A stretch of 64,000 nucleotides of DNA. Source: Norana najaformis. Its lineage: Eukaryota; Annelida; Clitellata; Crassiclitellata; Hormogastridae. Positions 10,401 to 21,457 of the stretch are shown piece after piece; within the stretch, counting starts at the first letter, position 1, and each line of letters opens with the position of its first letter. The notes under the pieces were generated by a model. The model was not told the origin of the DNA. It was given only the letters and a program-made list of their open reading frames with translations, and ran no database searches. The stretch spans positions 35,282,073 through 35,346,072 of the forward strand of contig OZ029915.1 in assembly GCA_964023275.1 (NCBI GenBank), written 5' to 3'. A program made the translations under genes and the position numbers.

Positions 10401-13400
10401 TTGCGGTGTGTAGAAGATGTACACATTTGCGGTGTGTAGTAGATGTACAAATTTGCGGTGTGTAGTAGATGTACACATTTGCGGTGTGTAGTAGATGTAT
10501 ACATTTGCGGTGTGTACTAGATGTACACATTTGCGGTGTGTAGTAGATGTACACATTTGCGGTGTGTAGTAGATGTACACATTTGCGGTGTGTAGTAGAT
10601 GTACACATTTGCGGTGTGTAGTAGATGTACACATTTGCGGTGTGTAGTAGATGTACACATTTGCGGTGTGTAGTGGATGTACACATTTGCGGTGTGTAGT
10701 AGATGTATACATTTGCGGTGTGTAGTAGATGTACACATTGCGGCGTGTAGTAGATGTACACATTTGCGGTGTGTAGTGGATGTACACATTTGCGGTGTGT
10801 AGTGGATGTACACATTTGCGGTGTGTAGTAGATGTACACATTTGCGGTGTGTAGTAGATGTACACATTTGCAGTGTGTAGTAGATGTACACATTTGCCGT
10901 GTGTAGTAGATGTACACATTTGTGGTGTGTAGTAGATGTACACATTTGCGGTGTGTAGTAGATGTACACATTTGCGGTGTGTAGTAGATGTACACATTTG
11001 CGGTGTGTAGTAGATGCACACATTTGCGGTGTGTAGTAGATGTACACATTTGCGGTGTGTAGTAGATGTACACATTTGCGGTGTGTAGTGGATGTACACA
11101 TTTGCGGTGTGTAGTAGATGTACACATTTGCGGTGTGTAGTAGATGTACACATTGCGGTGTGTAGTAGATGTACACATTTTCGGTGTGTAGTAGATGTAC
11201 ACATTTGCGGTGTGTAGTAGATGTACACATTTGCGGTGTGTAGTGGATGTACACATTTGCGGTGTGTAGTAGATGTACACATTTGCGGTGTGTAGTAGAT
11301 GTACACATTTGCGGTGTGTAGTAGATGTACACATTTGCGGTGTGTAGTAGATGTACACATTTGCGGTGTGTAGTAGATGTACACATTTGCGGTGTGTAGT
11401 GGATGTACACATTTGCGGTGTGTAGTAGATGTACACATTTGCGGTGTGTAGTAGATGTACACATTTGCGGTGTGTAGTAGATGTACACATTTGCGGTGTG
11501 TAGTGGATGTACACATTTGCGGTGTGTAGTAGATGTACACATTTGCGGTGTGTAGTCGATGTACACATTTGCGGTGTGTAGTCGATGTACACATTTGCGG
11601 TGTGTAGTAGATGTACACATTGTGGTGTGTAGTAGATGTACACATTTGCGGTGTGTAGTGGATGTACACATTTGCGGTGTGTAGAAGATGTACACATCTG
11701 CGGTGTGTAGTAGATGTACACATTTGCGGTGTGTAGTAGATGTACACATTTGCGGTGTGTAGTAGATGTACACATTTGCTGGTGTGTAGTAGATGTACAC
11801 ATTTGCTGTGTGTAGTAGATGCACACATTTGCGGTGTGTAGTAGATGTACACATTTGCGGTGTGTAGTAGATGTACACATTTTCGGTGTGTAGTAGATGT
11901 ACACATTTGCGGTGTGTAGGAGATGTACACATTTGCGGTGTGTAGTGGATGTACACATTGCGGTGTGTAGTGGATGCACACATTGCGGTGTGTAGTAGAT
12001 GTACACATTTGCAGTGTGTAGGAGATGTACACATTTGCGGTGTGTAGTGGATGTACACATTTGCGGTGTGTAGTAGATGTACACATTTGCGGTGTGTAGT
12101 AGATGTACACATTTGCGGTGTGTAGTAGATGTACACATTTGCCGTGTGTAGTAGATGTACACATTTGCGGCGTGTAGTAGATGTACACATTTGCGGTGTG
12201 TAGTAGATGTACACATTTGCGGTGTGTAGTAGATGTACACATTTGCGGTGTGTAGTAGATGTATACATTTGCGGTGTGTACTAGATGTACACATTTGCGG
12301 TGTGTAGTAGATGTACACATTTGCGGTGTGTAGTAGATGTACACATTTGCGGTGTGTAGTAGATGTACACATTTGCGGTGTGTAGTAGATGTACACATTT
12401 GCGGTGTGTAGTAGATGTACACATTTGCGGTGTGTAGTGGATGTACACATTTGCGGTGTGTAGTAGATGTACACATTTGCGGTGTGTAGTAGATGTACAC
12501 ATTGCGGTGTGTAGTAGATGTACACATTTGCGGTGTGTAGTGGATGTACACATTTGCGGTGTGTAGTAGATGTACACATTTGCGGTGTGTAGTAGATGTA
12601 CACATTTGCGGTGTGTAGTAGATGTACACATTTGCGGTGTGTAGTAGATGTACACATTTGCCGTGTGTAGTAGATGTACACATTTGTGGTGTGTAGTAGA
12701 TGTACACATTTGCGGTGTGTAGTAGATGTACACATTTGCGGTGTGTAGTAGATGTACACATTTGCGGTGTGTAGTAGATGTACACATTTGCGGTGTGTAG
12801 TGGATGTACACATTTGCGGTGTGTAGTAGATGTACACATTTGCGGTGTGTAGTAGATGTACACATTTGCGGTGTGTAGTAGATGTACACATTTGCGGTGT
12901 GTAGTAGATGTACACATTTGCGGTGTGTAGTAGATGTACACATTTGCGGTGTGTAGTGGATGTACACATTTGCGGTGTGTAGTAGATGTACACATTTGCG
13001 GTGTGTAGTAGATGTACACATTTGCGGTGTGTAGTAGATGTACACATTTGCGGTGTGTAGTGGATGTACACATTTGCGGTGTGTAGTAGATGTACACATT
13101 TGCGGTGTGTAGTAGATGTACACATTTGCGGTGTGTAGTAGATGTACACATTTGCGGTGTGTAGTAGATGTACACATTTGCGGTGTGTAGTAGATGTACA
13201 CATTTGCGGTGTGTAGTGGATGTACACATTTGCGGTGTGTAGTAGATGTACACATTTGCGGTGTGTAGTAGATGTACACATTGCGGTGTGTAGTAGATGT
13301 ACACATTTTCGGTGTGTAGTAGATGTACACATTTGCGGTGTGTAGTAGATGTACACATTTGCGGTGTGTAGTGGATGTACACATTTGCGGTGTGTAGTAG

Positions 13401-13597
13401 ATGTACACATTTGCGGTGTGTAGTAGATGTACACATTTTCGGTGTGTAGTAGATGTACACATTTGCGGTGTGTAGTCGATGTACATATTTGCGGTGTGTA
13501 GTAGATGCACACATTTGCGGTGTGTAGTAGATGTACACATTTGCGGTGTGTAGTGGATGTACACATTTGCGGTGTGTAGTAGATGTAAACGTTGCGG
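7402..13597 (+). repeat. 26-bp minisatellite array, forward arm (~238 units)
   Basis: Near-perfect head-to-tail copies; a clean unit is 7861-7886. Each unit carries TACACA, then TTTGCGG, then TGTGTA, a 6-bp inverted repeat with a 7-base loop. Variants are mostly single-base: TAGTGG and TAGTCG for TAGTAG, TAGAAG, TACTAG, TACAAATT, a 25-bp form lacking one T, and TTTGCTGG. The variants recur in the same order at fixed distances, so the array has higher-order repeats. The minus strand of the unit has no stop codon, and 26 is not a multiple of 3, so all minus frames read open for kilobases. These frames are not treated as genes. Confidence 0.97.
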
Positions 13598-13619
13598 ATT
13601 GAGCAAATGTGTACATCTA
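13580..13619. other. Inversion point of the 26-bp array
   Basis: The forward half-unit 13580-13595 (TAGATGTAAACGTTGC) faces its near-complement 13603-13619 (starting GCAAATGTGTACATC) across the 7-base spacer GGATTGA. From here rightward every unit is in the opposite orientation. Confidence 0.95.
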
Positions 13620-14254
13620 CTACACACCGCAAATGTGTACATCTACTACACACCGCAAATATGTACATCCACTACACACCGCAAATGTGTACCTCGACTG
13701 CAGACCGCAAATGTGTACATCTACTACTCACCGCAAATGTGTACATCTACTACACACCACAATGTGTACATCTACTACATACCGCAAATATGTACATCCA
13801 CTACACACCGCAAATATGTACATCGACTACACACCGCAAATGTGTACCTCGACTGCAGACCGCAAATGTGTACATCTACTACACACCGCAAATGTGTACA
13901 TCCACTACATGCCGCAAATGTGTACATCTACTACATACCGCAAATGTGTACATCCACTACACACCGTAAATGTGTACATCTACTACACACCGCAAATGTG
14001 TATATCGCCGACACACCGCAATGTGCACCTGGACCACAGACCGCGATGTGTACCTCGACTGCACACCGCAATGTGTACATCTACTACACTCCGCAAATGT
14101 GTACATCCACTACACACCGCAAATGTGTACATCTACTACACATCGCAAATGTGTACATCCACTACACACCACAAATGTGTACATCTACTACACACTGCAA
14201 ATGTGCACATCTACTACACACCGCAAATGTGTACATCTACTACACACTGCAAAT
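13603..14254 (-). repeat. 26-bp minisatellite array, inverted arm (~25 units)
   Basis: The same monomer in reverse orientation. It is clearly more diverged than the forward arm, with variants such as CTCGACTGCAGACCGC (twice) and GACCACAGACCGCGATG. The last unit ends CACTGCAAAT at 14254, three bases before a second copy of the LINE 3' end. Confidence 0.95.
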
Positions 14255-14257
14255 ATA

Positions 14258-14407
14258 GATGGACAATATAAGGGACGATCTGAAGGCGTGGAACATGGAT
14301 ATGAGGGAAGCGGTGGACAAAACCAGAGACAGAGATGCCTGGAGACGACAAGTCGAGGCCTCATCGTTGGCCCGTTGGCCTGACTGAGGAGAATAAAAGA
14401 AGAAGAG
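14258..14407 (+). mobile_element. Second copy of the LINE 3' end
   Basis: Starts GATGGACAATATAAGGG and matches 7241-7400 in direct orientation with about six differences in ~140 bases, including the stop region and the AAGAAG tail. It is followed at once by ACCATAATTATT. The left copy belongs to the same reading frame as the RT, so this is a duplicated 3' end rather than a complete second LINE. Confidence 0.93.
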
Positions 14408-14419
14408 ACCATAATTATT
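14408..14419 (+). other. Right target-site duplication of the LINE
   Basis: ACCATAATTATT, identical to 6251-6262. It follows the tail of the second LINE 3' end directly and so closes the composite insertion. Confidence 0.85.
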
Positions 14420-16030
14420 CGTAAGGTAGCAGATCGATCAACTGGTTACAGTGTGCTCGCTAGGTGTCGCAGGAAGAGGGATTCGTACATCAACTCAATT
14501 TGGGGCTTGTAGTACAGTATTCAGTGTTTGGATGTTGGATCCGTTGAAAGTCGACGTTACATTTCCTTACCTAGGACGTAAAAGAAGTCGATAAGAGGCC
14601 TACAGCATTCTACATGTAGCGTGAAATTCACCATAAACAGATTTCTAAGTGGCGACAGAGTTCGAATAATGAGAAACAAGAATCACACTTCACACTTACC
14701 CAAAGCCGAGGCCCGGAAGCCATGGCGCCAAAGGCGCCGATGCTAACAAGTTTGGCTCTGTGACGCCGAGGCAGGAGCATGCTCACACAACTTTTGTGGG
14801 CAGCGGAGATATCTACCTATGCCACTGAACAAATATTAACACTATAAAAATGATACATGATTATATACTCTGATATTACGCCACAAATTACTTTTATGCA
14901 CCTTAGGTCTGTACTTGGGCTCACAGAACTTTTATACACTTCCCGGGTCACTGCTGGCAGTGAAGTTGGGGAGGGCAGAGGCATCGAGATCTCTGGTCCC
15001 CACTTTTTCGAGTGGGAAATGGCCCTCTGTGCCGACGACTTTGATTTTTTGTAAGAAGACGAATAGTCCAATTGCTAAAACGCTAGCAAAAGGAAGCCGA
15101 AAGAAAGGGAAAATCCTTTAAAATACCAGAATAACCTGATTTGATGGTATCAACAAATGAGCAAGCTGCAGAAATAAGATGAGACGCCTGCGAAGTGTTG
15201 GGAAATGATGAAGCCAAATGAGGCGTCAGGTGCAAGTCCAGCTGAGACTAAAGTTCTATTCCAGAGAAGAGATTGTGTATCGAAAATAAAAACAGGTGAT
15301 GAGCGATGAGGCGAGCTGGCTACTGGTAATTCCTAAACCGTTGACAGAAGCCTATGACAGTCGACCATTGTTCGCTGTTGACTTCACATTTAGGAATTAA
15401 GCGGACCATTGCAAAGACTTGCAACAAGTTTTATTGGCCAGTGATGCATCAGGACATAAGACCCTTTGTGCTGAGCTGTGATGTGCCAATGATCAGCAGT
15501 TGATGAGCAAGCGGAGAGTGAGAAACCATTGAGTAATACTAGTTCCTCTGATGTCATAAATGCTGATAAATATTACAGACGTGAAACCGGTTGTGTGGAC
15601 AGTCTAATGTCAACACCTGTATTAAATTGAGAAGTTACTGCTGCAGAAGGCAGTGGGAAGCCATAAAGATGAATGGAAAAGCAGGTCATCAACACTGATG
15701 GAGTTACTAATGTTAAAAAGGATTTCTGAAGAGTCTGCAGAAGTACAAAGAGAACAGTTTAGCGGCTAGAGGGAAAGTAGCTAGTATCAAAAAGAGAGCC
15801 ATTGATTCTGCTGACATTGTGACAGCAGACTGATATTTGTTAGATAGACCACAGGAGATGTGGTGTGGTGCATAAATGGACAAGCCCTAAAAAGAGATGG
15901 ATAAGAATAAACGTGTGGTCTGTGATCCTGGAGGATTCATAGAGAATGCACCTCACAAGAATAGGAATGGAAAGTTCAGCAGGCAAAAAGGAGTGCTTCG
16001 CCATCATAAGGTGATAAATATTGCCTTAAA
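14420..16030. other. No intact gene; may hold decayed retroelement sequence
   Basis: Short ORFs only. TGGCGACAGAG near 14650 begins TGG as LTR-element primer sites do, and a recognisable gypsy pol begins at about 16033. The stretch between may therefore be decayed leader and gag. I could not align it to anything. Confidence 0.3.
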
Positions 16031-16032
16031 AT

Positions 16033-16917
16033 GAAGATGAGAGAGTAGATGAAGCTATAACAGACTTATCAATATATTCTTGAGGGAACTAAGAATCTTG
16101 AGAGTTATTTGGATGATATTCTTGCCCATATACAAGACTGGCAAGTGCCACGTACTGAATTTGAGGAAATTCTTTAACTCAGTAAGAAGGGTCCATTTGA
16201 CATCAAAGCCAAGGAAGTGTAGCTTGGGTATTGAAAGATTGATTTCTTAGGCCATGCTCTGTATGGAGAACTTATTAGTCCAAAGGAGGAATCGGTTAGC
16301 AAGATTTTGGAAATGCTAAGATTTAAGAATAAGAGGGAGGTCAGAAGTTTCTTGGGACAGTAAATTACTACCATAAATATATCCCAAGATGTGCAGAACT
16401 GATGAAAACATTAACAGACTTGACTCACAAAATGCAAAGATTAACATGGACACCTGAATTGGAATGGTCATTTCAGGATTTGAAGAGGGCTTACTAAAAG
16501 CTCAGATTTTTACACTACTGGATTTTTATTCCAAGTTTATAGTGCAGACAGAAGCTTTGAATGCAAGTATTGGGTGTAATTTGATGCAGAGTTATGATGG
16601 AGTGAAGCATCCAGTTGGTTTTGCACGTTGTAAATTGTAAGCTGACGAAGACAGAAAGAAAGTATTCAGTGGAAGACAGAGAATGTTTGGCAATGATATG
16701 AGTAGTCCAGAGATTTAATAGATAACTTTGTGGAAAAAAGTTTATTGTTGAGACTTATCATTTTATTGTGGTTTGCAATATTTAAAGATGGGAAAGATGA
16801 GCTATGCCAGAGTTATGCGATGGTATTTAGCTTTCCAGAATTATTGTTTCAAGGTGTGTCGATATATTAAAGTGAGTGAGAATATGATGGCTGATTATTT
16901 AAGCAGAAGGTTATATT
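16033..16917 (+). pseudogene. Decayed Ty3/gypsy RT-RNase H
   Basis: Reading across frames and stops gives the RT catalytic box SYLDDILAH (YLDD at 16106-16117), then FLGHALYGELISP, REVRSFLGQ and NYYHKYIPRCAELM, which are the RT thumb and connection of gypsy elements. These are followed by an RNase H series resembling TEALNASIGCNLMQ, PVGFARCKL and YSVEDRECLAMI, then ADYLSR (16890-16907). Several stops and frameshifts disable it. The usual downstream integrase is not visible after ADYLSR. Either the copy is truncated, or it belongs to a group with integrase placed upstream. Confidence 0.85.
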
Positions 16918-17555
16918 AAAGGTAATATGATGTATCAACACTTGTTAGTTTTACCTGTCACAGTGGTTTGTTCTATAACGAGAGTTTAATAGTATTTGTA
17001 CGGTGTGTTTGTTTAGTAGATTAATGTGAATATTAGTAAGAAGTTTGAAAAAATGTGCCAAACTTTTAAGTTCTGGGGGCTTATTTTTATTTAATTCTCC
17101 TTGTGTTTGCATTTTATTTACAATAGACACGTTAGCTTGTTTGCTTATGGAGATTATATGATGCTAGGTTTAGGGTAGATAAGCATGTTTAATAATATAA
17201 TGGTCAGCAATTATATATACACATACCAGTATATGTACAAATATATATCTTTAGATAAATATGTGCCAGCATTGTTGGGCATAAAATTATCAATGTCAGG
17301 TTGTGGGGAAAGCTGTACACTGTGCTTCAGAACAACACGGAAAGGAGATGACCAGTTAAAGAAATTTGAAATTAATGGTTGACAGTGTCATCTGGCTGGA
17401 AGCAGATGATTTTTAATGACGTGTGGCAAAGCACAATGCTATATTCTTCAGTTGTATGGAATTCCTCGAAGTTGTAGGATGTCACTCGAAAAGTCCTCTG
17501 GAAACTCCAGACTGGTCAAGAATGAACTGAAATCGACAGTTGTAGCAAGTGATAA
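16918..17555. other. No gene recognised
   Basis: AT-rich. TTCTGGGGGCTTATTT near 17078 looks like a polypurine-type tract, but no LTR pair could be matched to it. Confidence 0.4.
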
Positions 17556-17665
17556 ATGATTCAACCCTTTTTGCCTATCGATTTTGTCTTGACTGGTTCC
17601 CGCAGCGTGGCTTTCGTTGGACGCTGTAGAAATCTCGGAATTACAATTACGAAGGATATTGGACG
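17556..17665 (+). repeat. Dispersed repeat family B, copy 1 (partial)
   Basis: Shares the order ATCGATTTTGTCTTGACTG, then TGGTTCCC, GGCTTTCGTTGG and CGCTGTAGAAATCTCG, then ATTACAATTAC, with copies at 21458, 40493 and (inverted) 48285. The class of element is unknown. Confidence 0.75.
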
Positions 17666-19280
17666 ACTGAACACACTATCTTCCTTTGTGAAATCTAATG
17701 ATTGGAGTTAAATTGATCAAAGCATGTGAACTTTGGAAGAAAAGTCGTTTGCAGACTGTGATAATGCACTGGCGAAGTTGATGTGATTTAAAGAGTCATG
17801 TTCTGAGTTAAGACTGACTGCAGTTTAGTTAGTAGGTGCTGGATGTTCGTCAGTGACCATTACAATCAACCTACCTATCAATCAAACTACCAAGGACAAG
17901 GCAGAAGAGAAAATCACTCGAGAAAACCAAGGACATCAAAAGGGTTTACAGGCTAAAGACTACCAAGCCAAGACACAGTTTGAGTAAGTATGCAAAACAA
18001 GGGAGGTATTTTAGATTAAGTACAATAATAATTCTTACTTTATTCAATGCTGGCTTATTAAGGTAGATTTGATTAAGAATACCCTTGACTACTTATACAA
18101 TGATTTATAGATTTCAATGGCTAATTGTTAAAAGGTGAATTGTTTGCATTGTGGATATTAAATATTTTATATATACATGTAACTGAAAGAGCTAGACTAT
18201 TATTAGGCCATTTATAAACATGCTTTATTACTACAGTATCACCCACATATTCAAAAGCGTTTTGGCAGCTTAATCATTGCCAACCGACATGGTTAGGGAA
18301 CAGATAATAGAAAAGGTGAAGAAATCAGTTTATCTTTCTATTCTTGTTGATACAACAAAAGATACTAGTCACAAGAAACGGTAATCTTTTGTTATATAAG
18401 TTTTTGCCAACAAGAAAGTTAATGGATGCCATATAAATTTCAAATCTGCAAACGAATTACACGTGACTCTCACATTATACAGATACCTAGCAGTCATATG
18501 AGTTACACATCAGTTCATGTTTAGTAGGTCAGGTTATAATAACTAGTGCAAGTGTAATTAGCTATGCGAACAAGGGTTTCCAGCAGTTAATTTCACTAGT
18601 CAGTCAAGTTAATTGTTATGCATATAAATTGAATTTTATTTTGATTGATGCATGCAAATCTGTTTTAGAGGCTAGGGACTTTTTGCATTACTTAAAAGGT
18701 TATGCACATATTTTTACTTCAAGTTCTCCTATGCATATGAAATGGGTTGAAGCACAGTGAATTATATCCTGGAGAACAGACGAGACAACCCAGCTGTAAA
18801 GTTATACTAGGTGGGTGTGTCACATACTTGCTTCCCATAATATTCATGCTAGTTTAGATACACTGTGTTTATGCTACAGGATGTTGCTGCTATCTGGTTA
18901 CCGACAGCATCATTTTAAAATTAGAGAACCAATTTTCTGACCATTCATATTTACTGGACATTATGATCGGTATACACACATTAACTTTGAAATATAAGCT
19001 TACCCGGTACATCCTTTTAAATTATGAGAAATTCAAGCCCTTTCGTATCACAGTAATGTTGAAGATCAAGACACTCCATATGGCCTTCTCATTACAGGCA
19101 TTTAAATGACAATTCAATAACTGAAACTGTAAACTTATACATGAAAATTTTTTTGTATACATTACTGAAAAATGCTGTATATAAGGGTAAATCCAGGGAT
19201 CTAGCCATAGCCCCATTTATATTTTTGGACAAGTCATTGAGTTGCCATCCACAAATTTCTCATAATTGGCCAACAGGACC
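17666..19280. other. No gene recognised
   Basis: AT-rich, with only short ORFs and no repeat that recurs in the window. Confidence 0.5.
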
Positions 19281-19290
19281 AACTAACCCA

Positions 19291-19383
19291 TCCTCCTCCT
19301 CCTCCTCCTCCTCCTCCTCCTCCTCCTCCTCCTCCTCCTCCCCCTCCTCCTCCTCCTACTCCTCCTCCTCCTCATCATCATCA
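19291..19383 (+). repeat. (TCC)n microsatellite ending in (TCA)n
   Basis: About 27 TCC-type triplets with a few substitutions, then four TCA. It translates to poly-Ser by chance. Confidence 0.95.
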
Positions 19384-19570
19384 AAGAAAATCTTTTCACC
19401 TGCACCCTACTCTTCTCTAGTCTGCAATCTCATAATCACCTTCCCTTACCTCTGCTGACCACAACACTTGGATATCTTACACTTGCCAGAATTATGTATA
19501 CTTGTGACCTCTTTGATTTCAACCCATAGCCTACTTGGTTACAAAAATGCCTGTACCCCTTTATATATCT

Positions 19571-20045
19571 CAAATAAAATGTTCCAAAAAGTCTAGAATG
19601 CTCTTGCCCGTGCAGTCACAGAAAATTCCTGAACACCAATAAGTAACTCGTTTTGAAATCCACTACAAAATTACATCTCTCATCTACAATGCCATCAGAC
19701 TTCGCAACCATCTTACGTTCGCCGGCTATTCACTAACCAACCAACTCGTTCTTCCTCATACCTATTTCTATTTCGGCCTGCAATCTCCTTCCTCAAATTC
19801 TGCAGCCAATCCTTGATTTATGTGGCCGCTCTTTGGAACGTACTCTCGAAGGGCCTCCGCCAGTTCATCCGCACCCTTTCTCGTCTGTCAATTCGAGTAC
19901 TCCTCCACTTAACCTTTTTCCTGCAACATTTCACTTCAGACTAAAAACCGAACTTTTCAAGCTATTCCATCAGAAACCTGCTTCCGCTCCTGCACCATTC
20001 GGTGACCAGCACCATCAACGATTTTCACCCTAGTACCGTGCCGTC
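19571..20045 (+). pseudogene. Decayed LINE 3' ORF end (L2/CR1-like)
   Basis: Across frames it shows a series typical of the C terminus of L2/CR1-type elements: a KSLECSC-like block, FEIHYKITSLIYNAIR, then a WNVLSKGLRQ-like block and FRLKTELFKLF. Stops and frame changes throughout mark it as dead. It abuts the foldback element that starts at 20068. Confidence 0.65.
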
Positions 20046-20067
20046 TCCCACCTTGACCCACGCGGCG

Positions 20068-21447
20068 AAACCTATCAACAAATACAAATACAAATATAAA
20101 TACATATCCGGATTCCGGGTTACTAGAGCGTCACATAGGGAAATGTAATGTTTCAACAAATATGCGTAGCGCGCGTCATTAATTGAAAAGTTCACGAACT
20201 AATTGGAACTGGATTGTTCGCCAAATGTATATCGAACCCATACACCGTCCATATGGGTGTCATCAAATGAATCTATTTGCACTCTGGCAGTCACAGTCCT
20301 TGAACACAGATTCGCCAAAATCCGGAAATGCAGCAGATTCAATTACAGATTCTATATAAGTAACATGCACCACCCAGGCCAGGATGCTCATAAGGGTCCA
20401 TAAGGAACCCATACGTGGTCCATATGGGCGTCATCAAATTAACTCTAGTTGCACTCTGGCAGTCACACTCCTTGAATACAGATTCAAATACAGATTCGCG
20501 AAATTCCGGAAATTTTGCATAAAGAAATACAGATTCGCCTATATAAGCAGAATGCACAACGCAGGCCAGGATAGTCTTAAGGATCCACAAGGGAACTATA
20601 GTTTATCTGGTTTTTTGGCCAAACCATTGAAACAAAACCATTCATGAACAGAATAGAGAAACTCACCAAGGTTCACCTTGACGGACTGATCAGTGGGTGA
20701 AAGAGCAATGTCATCAGCGCACTCCTGTACCTTCGCTCGAAAGTGGTTGGCTATGCGGGTGCCTGGTGCAGTGGATTGTAAATAATAAAGGTCTAAGGAA
20801 AGATACTTGTGGGTACCACAAGTGCAGAAAGAATGATCAGAGCATTTTCCCGAAATTCCGCTAATCTGTATTTGTATATGCTGAATTTCCGGAATTTCGC
20901 GAATCTGTATTTGAATCTGTATTCAAGGAGTGTAACTGCCAGAGTGCAACTGGATTCATTTTATGAGACTCATATTGACCAAGTATAGTTCCCTTATGGG
21001 TCCTTATGACTATCCTGGCCTGAGTTGTGTATTCTGCTTATATAGGCGAATCTGTATTAGTATATGCTGAATTTCCGGAATTTCGCGAGTATGTATGCGA
21101 CGAATGTGGCCCATGTGTGGGTTCCTTGTGGACCCTTGTAGCCATGCTAACCTATGTTGTGCTTTTTGTTTACATAAACGAATCTGTATTTGAATGCGAT
21201 AAATGCAGTTTATGGGTTTGTAACTGTATCACACAATTCTGTCAAATATAACGTTTTTTGGCGGAACTTTTGTTAATATTCGCGTTGCCTTAACGAATTG
21301 TCCAGTTCCTATTGTTTCATGAACATTTTTATCGTTTAAGTGTCTTCGAAATTTGAGTTGTCGAATATTTTATTGCGATTTCGCCAGACGGCAGCACAGA
21401 AACCCGGAATCCGGAAGGGAAATGAATTTGTATCCGTTGATAGGTTT
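20068..21447. mobile_element. Foldback element with long terminal inverted repeats
   Basis: The outer ends are AAACCTATCAAC (20068-20079) and its exact complement (21436-21447). Just inside, TCCGGATTCCGGGTT (20107-20121) is complemented at 21401-21415. The similarity continues inward (GGAACTGGATTGTTCG near 20205 against its diverged complement near 21300), giving arms of at least ~150 bp. Inside the arms a ~190-bp unit occurs twice in direct order (about 20216-20600) and again inverted (about 20845-21200). The units share CACTCTGGCAGTCACA and GATTCG…CTATATAAG. No transposase was found. No target-site duplication is clear, so the class is open. Confidence 0.75.
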
Positions 21448-21457
21448 TGTACGTCCT

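Noticed and set aside
7196..13668. Very long minus-strand ORFs (up to about 1,900 codons) and smaller plus-strand ORFs at 13557-14383
   Set aside because: They are translations of the 26-bp tandem repeat. All three frames are open with the same periodic peptide, so there is no frame-specific signal of selection.
7402..14254. CRISPR-like array of short repeats
   Set aside because: The units are directly adjacent with no unique spacers, and the DNA is eukaryotic.
14650..14661. TGGCGACAGAG as a gypsy primer-binding site
   Set aside because: No LTR could be found ending just before it, and I could not match it to a tRNA 3' end with confidence.
19141..19458. Serine-rich ORF
   Set aside because: The Ser run is the (TCC)n microsatellite, and the flanks show no coding character.
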